Source: Isoetes taiwanensis (lineage: Eukaryota > Streptophyta > Lycopodiopsida > Isoetales > Isoetaceae). Taken from it: 64,000 nt of DNA. Below, piece by piece: positions 49,100 to 59,907 of the stretch. A program made the position numbers and the translations under genes. The notes beneath the pieces are model-generated. The model was not told the origin of the DNA and did not search any database. It saw only the letters and a list, made by a program, of their open reading frames with translations. The DNA is taken from NCBI GenBank assembly GCA_021234155.1, contig JAJEKV010000302.1:304250-368249 (forward strand), read 5' to 3'. Position 1 is the stretch's first letter, and every line of letters starts with the position of its first letter.

Positions 49100-50330
49100 T
49101 TGGTTTAGTTTTTAATTGAAATGCCAGCTTTGTCTGGAGCTATTTGGTCTTTGTGACCTATAGGTTTTGATAAATAAAGCCAGTGCTGCCTGCCAACCAG
49201 AAAAGATGAATGGAGTGCTTTTGCTTTAATCTTATAAAAAATGCCCATTGAAGCTCAGTTGAAGTATTATGTATCATTGAATATGTGGATATTTTACCAA
49301 ATCTCTCTCTTGGAAACCTGGTACTTTTCTGTGATAAAAGGATGAAAAGTTATAAAGGAACGACTTATAAGGGAAGTACAAAGTTGACGAGCTATAATGA
49401 ACAAAGTTATTGAGGAAGGTGATATCTTGATAATTGACATCATTTATTATAAGACCATTCTTTCATTGTCAATGTCAACATGGTTGGGCATTGTTTTAAC
49501 TTCGTGTCATTTGTGGGTGAATAACCAAACCAATTTGGCACGGCAGTTCTTTAATAGTAGGCAGCCAAGATTTTTGGGATATCATTTTAGCCTAGTCTGA
49601 TATCACATTTTTAGGACAAACTCTAAATACCTAACAAGTATATTTCTTGTATAATTTAACTAGCTGTATCTTAGGTTTTAGCTGGAAAATATAAAGAATT
49701 CAAAGTTTTTGGTCGGCAAATTTCTGAGGAAAAAGAGATTACAAAAAATTCCATACCAAAAATTTTCACTTGAGGAAAAAAACATTCCATGCCAGAAAAT
49801 TTTAATTTTAGTTTTAACGCGTAGGGTCAGGGATGCTAGAGTTTATCAGAATTTGTCCCACATTTTTTGGACTTTTATGGATTTTGAACAAATGGAAGCT
49901 AATCAAATATGGTATTTAGAATTTGTCCCACATTTTTTGGACTTTTATGGATTTTGAACAAATGGGAAGCTAATCCAATATGGTATTTGAGGACCTTACC
50001 TTATGCTTGAAACCAATCATGTTTGTATGTAGTCCCTACAAATAATGTTGATAACGCTAACATGGCACGTGATCTACGAAGACTTGAATAGCTTTAAGTG
50101 CCGTAACTTTTACTTGTCCATTACATCATAGGCGGGAGGGAGTTGCTTACTTCCATGAGAATTATCCACATACACGTGGACAATCGAGCCATAGCTCAGT
50201 TTTAAGTTCTAGCATAGCATCATCTGAACATATGTAATTATTATTGGGACGACTCTCTAGCATATTTTTCGTCATTGAGGCACTCATCTCAGTTGTCTAT
50301 CGATTATAAACAATTTTTGACCGTCGGCAT
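49100..50330. other. 3' flank of the kinase gene; ~70-bp tandem duplication
   Basis: Downstream AT-rich DNA without a recognised gene. A 70-base block ('agaatttgtcccacattttt' onward) is duplicated in tandem at about 49848-49917 and 49918-49990. Confidence 0.6.

Positions 50331-50385
<55 letters not shown>
50331..50385. repeat. (GATA)n microsatellite
   Basis: About 13-14 uninterrupted TAGA/GATA tetranucleotides, 55 bases. Likely length-polymorphic. Confidence 0.95.
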
Positions 50386-50562
50386 CCACCGCCATAGCCA
50401 TCGACAAACAGGGTTCAAGCCCCAAATGGTGGAGCGACGAACGTGGTCGGATCTGGAAATTTGTTGTTTGATTTTATTTGCTGCAATGGCAAAGCCTCGC
50501 CTATTTACTTGACTCGCGTGCCGGCACAATTTGAGGCGATGCATCCGAAGCCCTAATTTTTT

Positions 50563-50817
50563 TTGCCCTGTTACTCTATTCTAGCCACTCTATTCCGGCT
50601 TCTCCATGATGTTGCTATGAAGTTCAAAGCAGACAGGCCACCTGAGGCAAAGAATGAGATGCCTAGGAAGGATTTGAGTACTTCAAGAAAAAGTGCTGCA
50701 AGAGGGAGAACACCAATACTGTTGAAGCGATCAGAAGACGTATGGCTTGGGCCACTATTGTTAAAGCAGCAGATGCAAGTGGCCACGAAAACTTTCTTGC
50801 ATACAACAATCCAATGA
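50563..50817 (+). other. Unrecognised coding-like segment before the Penelope-like array
   Basis: A Lys/Arg/Pro-rich frame (containing 'MKFKADRPPEAKNEMP') runs here. An overlapping frame at 50742-50969 ('MAWATIVKAADASGHE') continues to the poly(T) run. The two together look like one coding piece with a frame change near 50740. I do not recognise the family. It may be part of a host exon or of an element truncated by the poly(T) junction at 50876. Confidence 0.3.
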
Positions 50818-50873
50818 GCAGAACTGATGCTCAAGAAGAGAACTTGCATGCCAACAACATGGCGACTCTAGAG

Positions 50874-50875
<2 letters not shown>

Positions 50876-50912
<37 letters not shown>

Positions 50913-50998
50913 CTGAATATTTATAAGTATTGGCCTCATAATAGGTGTTTTATGAAGTATGTCATCTAACAACTGATAGTATTATGCTAAGCCATCTT
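50876..50998 (+). mobile_element. Poly(T)-led 86-bp 5' fragment of the Penelope-like unit (copy 0)
   Basis: A run of 37 T (50876-50912) is followed by 86 bases (50913-50998) identical or almost identical to the 5' starts at 51894-51979 and 59908-59993. After 'gctaagccatctt' the sequence diverges. The last shared bases and the new sequence share 'attatgct', a short microhomology at the break. Confidence 0.85.
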
Positions 50999-51877
50999 AT
51001 TATGCTCATGACTCTCCTGGCAGATTACATCTTCTAAGACTTGCTGATTTCCATGTTTTACTACTGCTGTTTAAAACTGCTACTATAATCTTATGATGAA
51101 CGTATTTAGTATACTTGTTCTTGATGTTATATCTACAAGGTACTGCTGCTGTTTTCACCTTGAACTATAAGGTTTATGTGGCATGTCTCTTCTATTTTAG
51201 GACCGAGTTTATGCAAACTATTGGGCCTGTACCTACATTACAAAGTCTTAAATATAATGGCTGGAGATATTGCACTCATGGTGTGTTGATGATAATATGA
51301 TCTAGGCCATTTACTTTGACATAGTCTTGTGGTAGTTGCTGATAATTCAGTTACAGTATAGTTCTTTAGGCATGGGCTTATCGGCTGCGTTGTACACCAC
51401 TTAATTGATCAATGGTAACTAACCTAAATTCAAGTCTAGTATGAACGTCATAATCTGCTAAGCTGCAGCAATTATGATTAATATCCCTGTATATAATACT
51501 TCATATATTGAGCTTCACATATGACAGTATTTGGTGTGTATTCGACCGGGTTGTCTCCATAAATGCAGACCTATAAGAATGATGAATGTAGCATAACCTT
51601 AACCTGCCCCCTTGGGGATTGATATATAATTATAGATTTCAATCTATGTCTAAACTATATACTAGATCAATGGACCAGTCAAGGGTTCAATTGTCCTACT
51701 ATGGTTCTTGATTTGCATTGGCTTCGTCTAATGTTATTGATTTAATGTTTAGAGTCCTGTGAAAGTAAGTGCCATCATGGATTTAGATCCGGGTATGGGC
51801 TGATAATACTACTTATGGGATTGATCATAGTAGATGTCATGGCTAGTGGGCTTTTGCTAAGGCTAGTGTGGACTGGA
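50999..51877. other. Spacer between 5' fragment and full unit
   Basis: About 880 bp without a recognised frame, not matching the rest of the 8-kb unit by eye. It ends in 'gactgga' before the 16-T run that starts copy 1. Confidence 0.5.
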
Positions 51878-52238
51878 TTTTTTTTTTTTTTTTCTGAATA
51901 TTTATAAGTATTGGCCTCATAATAGGTGTTTTATGAAGTATGTCATCTAACAACTGATAGTATTATGCTAAGCCATCTTCTAACCATTATATGTGGTAGA
52001 TTCGAGAGGTAAAACCAATGGTCCTATGATACTAATATTAGGTTTAATTTGAGACTTATTATAGGATAAGCTCTGCATTAAAGAAAAGGTAAAGGTAAAA
52101 TGGCAGGCTTAAAGTTAAAGCTGCTCACCAACATTTGAGGCGGGCCTTGATGTGGCGCCGTAACCTAGATTCAACTATGTGCAGACGGCATTTATGGTAG
52201 TCTAGGAAACTGGTTAAGGTAAATACCTTAGCAAAATT

Positions 52239-55200
52239 ATGGGGCATGATTCTGATTCGGATTCAGACGGTCTTAGTGCTTGTGAGGCGCTGAATGAGCA
52301 GATACTAAACCAAGAGTTAGAGTGGTGTTCTCTGAATTCCGATCAGTGGAGAAATAGTTCTAATAAGATGAGCCGTGGTAGGGGCTTTGATGCCAAAAGG
52401 GCTTTCCATGATAACAATAGTGGGCAGTATAGCAAGAAAACATCTTCCTTTAACAGGAATAAGCAGCAGTACTACAAGGGCGGTAGCTCTTCTAATGACT
52501 TTGTCCCGGAGACGCAAGTTGACGAATTATTTGAATATGACAATGACGAATTCCAGGTATGAGGAATAAATTAAAAAATCGTATTAGGGATTCAACACCT
52601 TAAAAAGGAGTCTTTGCTGGCAGCGGCCATAAACAGATAAAGCTGAGTAACATATGAAAGCATAAAGGATTAGTTAATATCAAAGCTTAGAGTACATGAT
52701 GTAACAATCCATTTGGAGATGATGTGCTGTTTACTTTGATGGCTTCTAGCTAGCTAACGTGCAGTATTAGGATAATCTAGGCTGTAACAAAGGGGTAGCA
52801 GGAAACTGTGTTAATGGTTTATGATATTTATCTTTCTTGGAAAACAGGAGCTATGGTAGGATACCGAAGTATAGCTTGATAACATGACATTAAATAAGGA
52901 TTCTATCTTATTTTGATCTGTCAAGTGTTCTTAAAATGCATTTTATATCCATTGTACATGCTAACGTAGTTGAGCAGGGGCAAAAGTGTACAAAAGGTGA
53001 AGGGCGATAAGCCGAGAATCACCTTATGTACCTTTTGGCCCTTGCCTTGTTACCAAGATTATTGCTAACATTGGCTTGATTGGCTGCAGATACGTGTGAT
53101 TCTCCTCCTTTTGTATCAGTTTTTGTCTTTCTGCTCAACTATAGTTGCTATGGAGGTGGATATCTTGAAGAATATGGTTTGTTCGTGACCAAGTATATGA
53201 TCTGAGTTGAAACCTGTGTAAAAGAAAGTGATGATATGCTGAAAAGAGAGATTGAAGTATGAATCTTAGTATTCGAAAATGGAGCTAAACAGGGAAGGTT
53301 TCTTTTTTTGTATCTTACCTTAAGTGCATACACACCTTTCTGCCTCTTTTTCAGAAAACGGCATATGCCAGTATTAGAAACTTTATGCTTTATGCTATCA
53401 TAATGTATGTGTTGAACAAATGATCAGAAAAACATATCTGTGATTTTTCTATTTTGGATAAATAGTAATGCAGACTGTAAACATGGTATATGACTCATTA
53501 CTAGACATGTTTTAAGGCAGGTTGATGTTATTTAAAGAAAAGAAAGGGTTTCCTTTACAGAAAAGTTGCAAAACTAAAGCTGTTGATGAGTATAAAATGG
53601 GTCCCCATCTTAAATTATGTATTGAGCTTGGGCTTAGGATAATGATACATTAATATGAAAGCATGGGCTGAAATATTAGCAGTTACAGTAATTCTAATGT
53701 TATGAAACAAATACAGTACAGTCTAAAGAATGTATTTAAATAATTGGTGAAATGTAACCTGAATGGTTAAAAGTACAGTTTTGGTAGACATACCAATAAA
53801 TGGATAAGTTGTGCCTGAAAGGAGCTTTTTGGCTTCATGCCTAATATATGGCAACCATGATTGATCAATGTAAAGGCAGATGGTATGTACATATAACAAG
53901 GTATAATTAAAAATTAAAACTTGAGTTAGAGTTGCATTTCTGGGTGGAGGTGTGCCATTACAAATGAACTCAGTTTGTATATGGGAAGTTAACATTACCA
54001 AGGGATTGACCAAGGTATGTAGTAGCGCTAGTTGGGCTGTTGTCATAGCTAGTTCTGACTGGATTTTTTTTAGACATTTCTTCTCATTGGTCTTACCAGT
54101 GAAACACCACACCTTGATTATATTGGAGAGCCAACTATTAGCCATAATGTATAAGGCATTAAACATTTTGTGTAAGTACTAATGTACTGACTGAAAATTA
54201 TGCATACAGGACAATGCTGAAACTCAAACTGATTACATTCCAGCTGAATGGAATAAGGAGCTACTAAGCATAGGATATGGCAGAATCAAGATTGACTGTC
54301 CTAATTATGCAGTACAGACTCTGCTATGCTGCATTCGAATTGGAAGTGTACATCAGCTGATTCTGGAGAAGGAATATACAAGAACACCTGAGCAGTATTC
54401 GGCTATAGCACACCTAGGTTTCAGTGATTGGCTGGAACTAATCCCTGAGATCAATAAGTGCAGTGACACATTGGATGATGCTGTCAAAGTGGTTGAAGCC
54501 ATATATGAAGGAATCCCCGGGAGAATCTACAATCACACTGTGGAAGAGGATCAGGCTAAAAAATGTTTTCTGACAGGCATAGTAGCTTTGGAAAAAGCCA
54601 ACCAGATTACTAAATCAAACTCGGGTAAAGACAATGACCCTGCAAATACGGAAATGACTGGGCTCGAAATAACGGATGAGAATGATGATGACCCCTTTGG
54701 CGAAAGCCTTCTATCTGAGCAAGATAGAGCCACACTGCAGCATCCAAAGACTAAGGCCAACAGTATGGATGATAATGACTTTGATTTCACATTATATAAT
54801 TGTATGAGATTCCCGGTTATACCTGAGAGGTTGGTGGAAGGGCATGCTGCCTTTTGTAATCATGGAATATGGAGAGCAAAGAATTTTTTGGCGCTTAGCT
54901 CAATAAGCGGAAAAGCATGGCTAAGCTTAGGAGAAATAACTGATGAGCAGGTTAAGTATGCTAAGGCTGCAGCAATCAATATGGAAAAGGTTATCAAGAA
55001 GGAGAAAATTAAGTTAAGGTTTGACCACAGATTTTTTGACAAGAAATGCAACAAGGATGACTGTATTTACATTAGGCAGAAAGGGCATATGGCCTATCCT
55101 TCCATGGATCATGGTGACTTTTACCTAAAAAGATATGGAGAACAATGTGCCCGTACTTTAAATGTGTGTGTGATCCAATGGCTAGGGGAAACGCATGCAA

Positions 55201-55765
55201 GGAGAACATGACCTGGCTGGACCAGGGAGTTTGGTATATGTTCAACAATCTGGACAAAATTTACCCTGAAGTTTCTGTAGCAGGACAAATGTTCTTGATG
55301 AAGAAATGTTTAAAAACCGTGCTGAAATCAAGTATTATTGCATATATATCATATCTGGAAATTAGGGGCACGCTCATTGATATGGCAGTCTATGCAGCAG
55401 CAGACCCTTGTGCTGACTTGAAGATCCATTTCCAGCAGGGCAAAATGACTGAAATATGTGAAAAAACTATTAAGCCGCGCTCGTTTATGAAAATCATGGA
55501 GAAAACAGCCAGTAATAGTGGCAGCAAAATACCTGAGCATAGTAAATCCAAAGTGTCTTATGGTACACCAAGTTCTGGCTATAGACCACCAAGGATCACA
55601 AGGCCACCAGGGATAATGAATGGAACTGAGGTGACTAATATAACTGATAGCTCATCAGTGGAAATCATAGGAACACCTGGAGCTGTCGGGCATTCTTCCA
55701 CCAAAGTAATGAAACCAAATGAGAATACGGTTGCTGATGGAGCCGTACGGAAACTCAAGCTATGA
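52239..55765 (+). CDS. Penelope-like ORF1, two exons, with a frame break
   Basis: Exon 1 52239-52556 (106 codons) starts with an acidic Ser/Asp repeat after MGHD, then an Arg/Gly/Ser/Asn/Lys-rich stretch, as in nucleic-acid-binding low-complexity segments. It ends CAG|GTATGA. Exon 2 starts after GCATACAG at 54210 in phase 0 and stays open to 55211. The next coding-like frame (55145-55765, shifted -1) carries a Cys-rich start (CPYFKCVCDPMARGNAC) and continues 200 residues to a TGA at 55763. The switch must fall between about 55119 and 55209. It is present in both copies, so it is either an inherited lesion or used deliberately; no canonical slippery heptamer is visible. Cys and His around 55040-55190 could form a zinc site. 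No homology to a known ORF1 is recognised. Confidence 0.6.
52557..54209 (+). other. Intron in Penelope-like ORF1
   Basis: 1,653 bp, GTATGA donor and TGCATACAG acceptor, phase 0 on both sides. The exon 1 frame stops at once (V, stop) if the intron is not removed. It is retained with the same borders in copy 2 (60571-62238). Short minus-strand frames inside look incidental. Confidence 0.75.
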
Positions 55766-56044
55766 TCCAATGGTAAGTCCAACAGTTCATATCTAAATTC
55801 AGTATATGGTACCATATTGGCTCTGTATTGCTGTGGTTATTAGCATTTCTTGCTTTCCAGTGCCTTCTATGAAAGGCACTAATAAAACATAAAAGTGAGT
55901 CATTTGACTAAACCAGTAACATGGTATTGTATCCATATGACCACTTGGCCATATAATACACAAGGTATCCAGTAGAGAACTAGTTTTTGGCTAACTATAG
56001 CATATAATAAGTAAGCCATGGTTTAATTTGTATAGTGTGTGCAG

Positions 56045-59000
56045 ATTGAGAGGTACATCCGAGTGGACAGTCTAGGGAGAGCTCATCTGTCTGATATGAG
56101 GAATAAGAATGTGACGTCCCCTACTCCTTATACGATGCCCGCATCGTACTCGAAGGAGGAGCATTCCCCCTGGCAGCTGCCTGACAGGGGCCATCCACCT
56201 GACTCCACTCCCATGGGGGCAGAGCCAGCAAGGGAAGAGTGGATGTGTCATTCATCCGTCTTCCATCGGATCGACCTATCTGCGGAAGCGTAACAAACAA
56301 ACGTGAGCACAACCAATAATATACAACATAATCACCATAACAATAGCAACATCACAGAGTCAGCAATACCTTCATAACAATAATACAAAGGGAAGGTCCT
56401 ACCTGTGTCTCGACTCAAGGGGATGACCGACGGCTAGGCCTCCGAGTTAGTTCGCTGGGCATGAATTCATGGCAATGGATTTGGCTGGCATAGAACATGG
56501 CTTAGGGTAGTCCACTCCATCCGCCCCTCCCGTGCACACTTTGCAGAGTAGGCTGAAAAGTGTTGGGACTTGGCCGTAGCCTGCCGGGTGAATAGCCAGA
56601 GGGGCTACTACTGCTGGGTTGCATCTCCCCAACCCCGATGAGGCAGGAAGAGAGCTGCCTCTCCTCCAGAGGTATCCATGCTCATCGCAGGCGGCTAGAG
56701 GGCCACTGCCCTTATTCGACTTGAACTCACTGGAAGGTCATATCCACCACCCCACGAGTGTCGAGCTCATGCCTTGCCCACACGCAGTGGCAAGCCATTA
56801 AGCCTAGCCAGCAAAGACCCCCGATAGGCTTTACTACCAGAGGGGTCAGTCCGCGATGAGACAAGTTCCTCCTTATCAACCGGCCTTGCCCCTTCACCCT
56901 GCCGGGTGGGCTCACGTACCGCGGGCGCAATTATGTGGGAACTAAGGTGCTATGCTAGGAGCATCTTCTACACAGCCTTTAGGTCTCTACCCCCCTTCCC
57001 ACAACAAGGAGATCACAGAGTAGAATACATACAATATCACAGAACAGAGATAGAGAATCATATCAATCTATCTACTTAACATCCAATGTTAGGTTCATTC
57101 GTTAGAGTCTCAGATCTATGGATCTACAAGGCTTCCAGAGATGATCTAACATACTAAACCGGCATATTGCCATGCCTAAAGAGCGGTTTTGCACTGCGAG
57201 AACAACTAGATACCTGCTCCTTGGCTTGCTCTCGATCCTTGGAAGGCGTCCATGCTCTGATCTTGCGAAGGCGGCTGCTACTTTCAAGAACTTTGTTGTG
57301 CAAATCCGACTTTTCGGAGCCTGGCAATGCGATTTCGAGCCTTACCTTGGCCGAATTGGCCCAGGAAAGCCCTAAATGCGAATGAGGAAAGGAAGCTCTA
57401 GAAAACCCTAATTGGCAAAGTGAAAGGAGAGCTAGGGTCTAGGGTTTTAGCCCTTATATAGACCCTATCTAGGTTAGGGCATCCACATGGGCAAATGGCT
57501 TTAGGCCATTTGGAAATGGATGAACAAGGAACCTTTTGTTGTGTATGTTTAATTACATACCCAACATCCAAGGTTGCCCCCTAGGTGCAACCTTTAGCTC
57601 CTAGGTGCAACGTTGTCCTACTCTCAAGTACATGTCACTTGTGACATGTACGTGTGACGTGGCAGTATAATATACGTATTAGGGCGTATATTATGCTGGA
57701 ACGTCACAAAGAAGAAAGAAAAAATTGTACACTGCCTGTTCCTGTCTAAAGTCATGGACAAATTCTGTATACCTAAGATCATACATAGAGCCATGACGGA
57801 AGTACTAGGAGATGTTGGATCTATAATAATGAATGACACCATGTTTGCCTGGAAATATACTGAGAATCTGAGAGATATCTGCTATAAGCCTTTCTATGTT
57901 TTTGCCTTGGACCAGAAAGCTGAATGTCCGTGTAAAAACCCAAACTTAAGGAACTTCATTGATACAGATATAGGACATGTCAGGACAACTAGATTGGAAA
58001 TTGTAAAGAATAAGGCACTCATGAATCTCTTTGAGAAAGGCCTTAACCATATTCCCGATAAATGCTTGGCATGGAATGATTTAGAAGGTGAAATGGATGG
58101 TGTATGTGACAAGATTTTTGAGCTGCAGCAATACAGCTTTCCTAATATCTTGTATGAACACAAAAAAGAAATTAAAAGGAGGGTACTTCTCGAGGTTAAA
58201 GAACGTCTTGAGGCAGCATGTAAGCATGATGTAACAAGGAAATTTGCATTAAGTGACTCTATGGTCACCAGTAATCTGGAGTGGCTTACAAAAAATTTGT
58301 ACATATCAGGAGTGGATAAGGCAGCAAATAATCCCTCTTTTATATGCCCAAACCACATTAGAAGCATGGCCATTTTGCGACTCAGCAGTAGTGATTTTCA
58401 GCCCATAAATATGAACATTGAAGATGTTAGTGTGTTTATACAGGATGGCATCCGAGAATGTATGGGTAACATTAGCTTTGAAGTGACAAAATTACCTTAC
58501 CTGTTAGGACTATTCAAGGCACATAAAATGGACTACAGGTGGATAACAAATGCGCATGGAACTATCTACACAGAAATATCTGAAGTAATTACATCAGTGC
58601 TTAATTCCATTGTGGAAGCGTGGCCTGATATATCCAAAGAATTATGTGCCAACATCTGCACAATGATTCCTGGGAAAGTTAACCCCAATTGGATAGCTGG
58701 TTCTATATATGAGGTAACCCTCAATTTACCCAGCAGGATTAATGAGGTCTTCGTGGCTGACATCACTCGATGTTATGAGAATATACCCCTAAAAGGGGAT
58801 AATGGTATTTGTAGCATCATGCAAAAAATAGCTGAAGCTACATGGAAATACATGAAAGGTATGAACAAGAGATATGATTTATGGTTGAAGAAAGGAAGTG
58901 ATACTAAATATGTGGCCCAATGGTTTAAAATGGTACCAAAAGGTAAATGCTGGCATAAGATGGAAATGGAAAAGTTTATTAAGACTAACAACTGGCTACT

Positions 59001-59712
59001 AAATAACTGTTTTATCAAAATGGGAAAGCAGGTCTGGCAGCAAGTTTGTGGGATCCCTATGGGCTTTGCATGTAGCCCATGCTGGTGCAATCTGTACCTA
59101 GCATGGTTTGAAGTTAACTTTATCAAGAACTTAGCAGCACAAGGAAGATACGAGGAGATAAAATCTTTTAGACATATCTTCAGATATATTGATGATCTAT
59201 TGGCCCTCAATTGTCCATCCATTAGGAATTTTCTGAGTTGTCTCAATCATGGGAACATTGATAGGTTGCAAATATATGACATGAATTTTCTAGGTATTAA
59301 AGAAGAAACAAAGATGAGCAAAAGCTCGGATGGTCTACATGGGGTCATGGCCAACTTCCTGAATATGACTATACAGATTAGTAACAAGCAAACAGGTATC
59401 TACAGGACTATAAGGTATGATAAAAGAGACAGTCTGCCTTTTGAAGCCATCAAATTTGTCCACGCATCCAGTTGCAGACCATACATGCAGGCACGAAATG
59501 TGATATTATCTCAGATCATGCCGTACATGTATGTTAATTCCAGCCCTGTCAAAGCAGCTGAAGACATTACAAAATTAATGGTAACTTTTGAACAGAATGG
59601 GTTTGACAAGCAAGGCATAAGGAAACGTGTCATAAAGTACATCAAAGCAAGTCAGTTTCCAGGCCTAAAGTATGACACTAGTACTCTGATCCAAAGCTTG
59701 CTGGAACAATAA
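56045..59712 (+). CDS. Penelope-like reverse transcriptase, exon split by a solo LTR
   Basis: The main frame 57754-59712 encodes 652 residues. A frame from an acceptor at 56044 runs to the LTR at 56110 and lines up in phase with the frame resuming after 57713, so the exon was continuous before insertion. RT motifs: A 'VFVADITRCYENIP' (catalytic Asp), B 'VCGIPMGFACSPCWCNLYLA', C 'FRYIDDLLAL' (both Asp), and a later 'GIYRTIRYDKRDSLPF', matching the 'T..Y.K' block of Penelope-like RTs. 'LPYLLGLFKAHKMDYRWI' precedes motif A, as in this group. No GIY-YIG domain follows; the frame ends 20 residues after the last conserved block. All catalytic residues are intact. In-frame ATGs exist on both sides of the LTR, so 57754 may still initiate. 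Confidence 0.75.
56110..57708 (+). mobile_element. Solo LTR, 1,599 bp, inserted in the RT exon
   Basis: It begins TGTGACGTCCCC and ends ..GGAACGTCACA, with an 8-base terminal inverted repeat TGTGACGT/ACGTCACA. AAGAA lies directly on both sides (56105-56109 and 57709-57713), the 5-bp target duplication. It has no internal gag-pol, so it is a solo LTR left by LTR-LTR recombination. It is more GC-rich than the element it interrupts. A TATA-like CTTATATAGACC lies near 57453, followed by ~250 bp, consistent with a plus-oriented U3-R-U5. 'cctaggtgcaac' is repeated near 57580 and 57601. Confidence 0.9.
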
Positions 59713-59810
59713 AAGGTACTGGACTTTGTATTTCTGTTAAAACAAATAGTAATGATTGCTGAAACAAGATTTTCTTTGGGTCTGAATTTTATTTATGGGA
59801 TGAAGCATGA

Positions 59811-59831
59811 CCCCTACTATAATAGTAGGGG
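59811..59831. other. Palindrome in the 3' region of the Penelope-like unit
   Basis: CCCCTACTAT, one base, then ATAGTAGGGG forms a perfect 10-bp inverted repeat 99 bases after the RT stop codon. It is followed by G/A-rich sequence with 'ggtaggg' just before the next poly(T). It could act as a terminator or as a template-recognition structure. Confidence 0.6.
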
Positions 59832-59907
59832 GATGCCCATCCTACTGTTATAATATATCTAAAAGGGGAAATGCCTACATCCTACGGCTGGAGGTAGGGT
59901 TTTTTTT

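Larger units (their letters stand above)
51894..59907 (+). mobile_element. Penelope-like element, copy 1 (complete unit, interrupted by a solo LTR)
   Basis: The unit spans 8,014 bp from one 5' start to the next, about 6.41 kb after subtracting the solo LTR and its duplicated target. Order: poly(T) (51878-51893), ~345-bp leader, ORF1 exon 1, 1,653-bp intron, ORF1 exon 2, probable small intron (GTAAGT at 55773 to AG at 56044), RT exon, short 3' region with a palindrome, then directly copy 2. Head-to-tail partial tandems and retained introns are known features of Penelope-like elements. No GIY-YIG endonuclease is seen in any frame, which would place it with endonuclease-lacking types. Family call is from motifs only. 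Confidence 0.65.

Noticed and set aside
53723-54166. 147-residue minus-strand frame inside the ORF1 intron, also partly present in copy 2
   Set aside because: It is disrupted in copy 2 (different reading near 62040-62100), has no recognisable domain, and lies within the intron.
54940-54975. 'CTGATGAG' as a possible hammerhead ribozyme core (these occur in Penelope-like pseudo-LTRs)
   Set aside because: It is inside the ORF1 coding frame and no matching GAAA core and stems could be found. I found no convincing hammerhead elsewhere in the unit.
56039-56293. 84-residue frame running from the RT exon into 56110-56293
   Set aside because: Only the part up to 56109 is RT coding; the rest is solo-LTR sequence read by chance.
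58773-59246. 157-residue minus-strand frame
   Set aside because: Shadow of the reverse transcriptase on the other strand.
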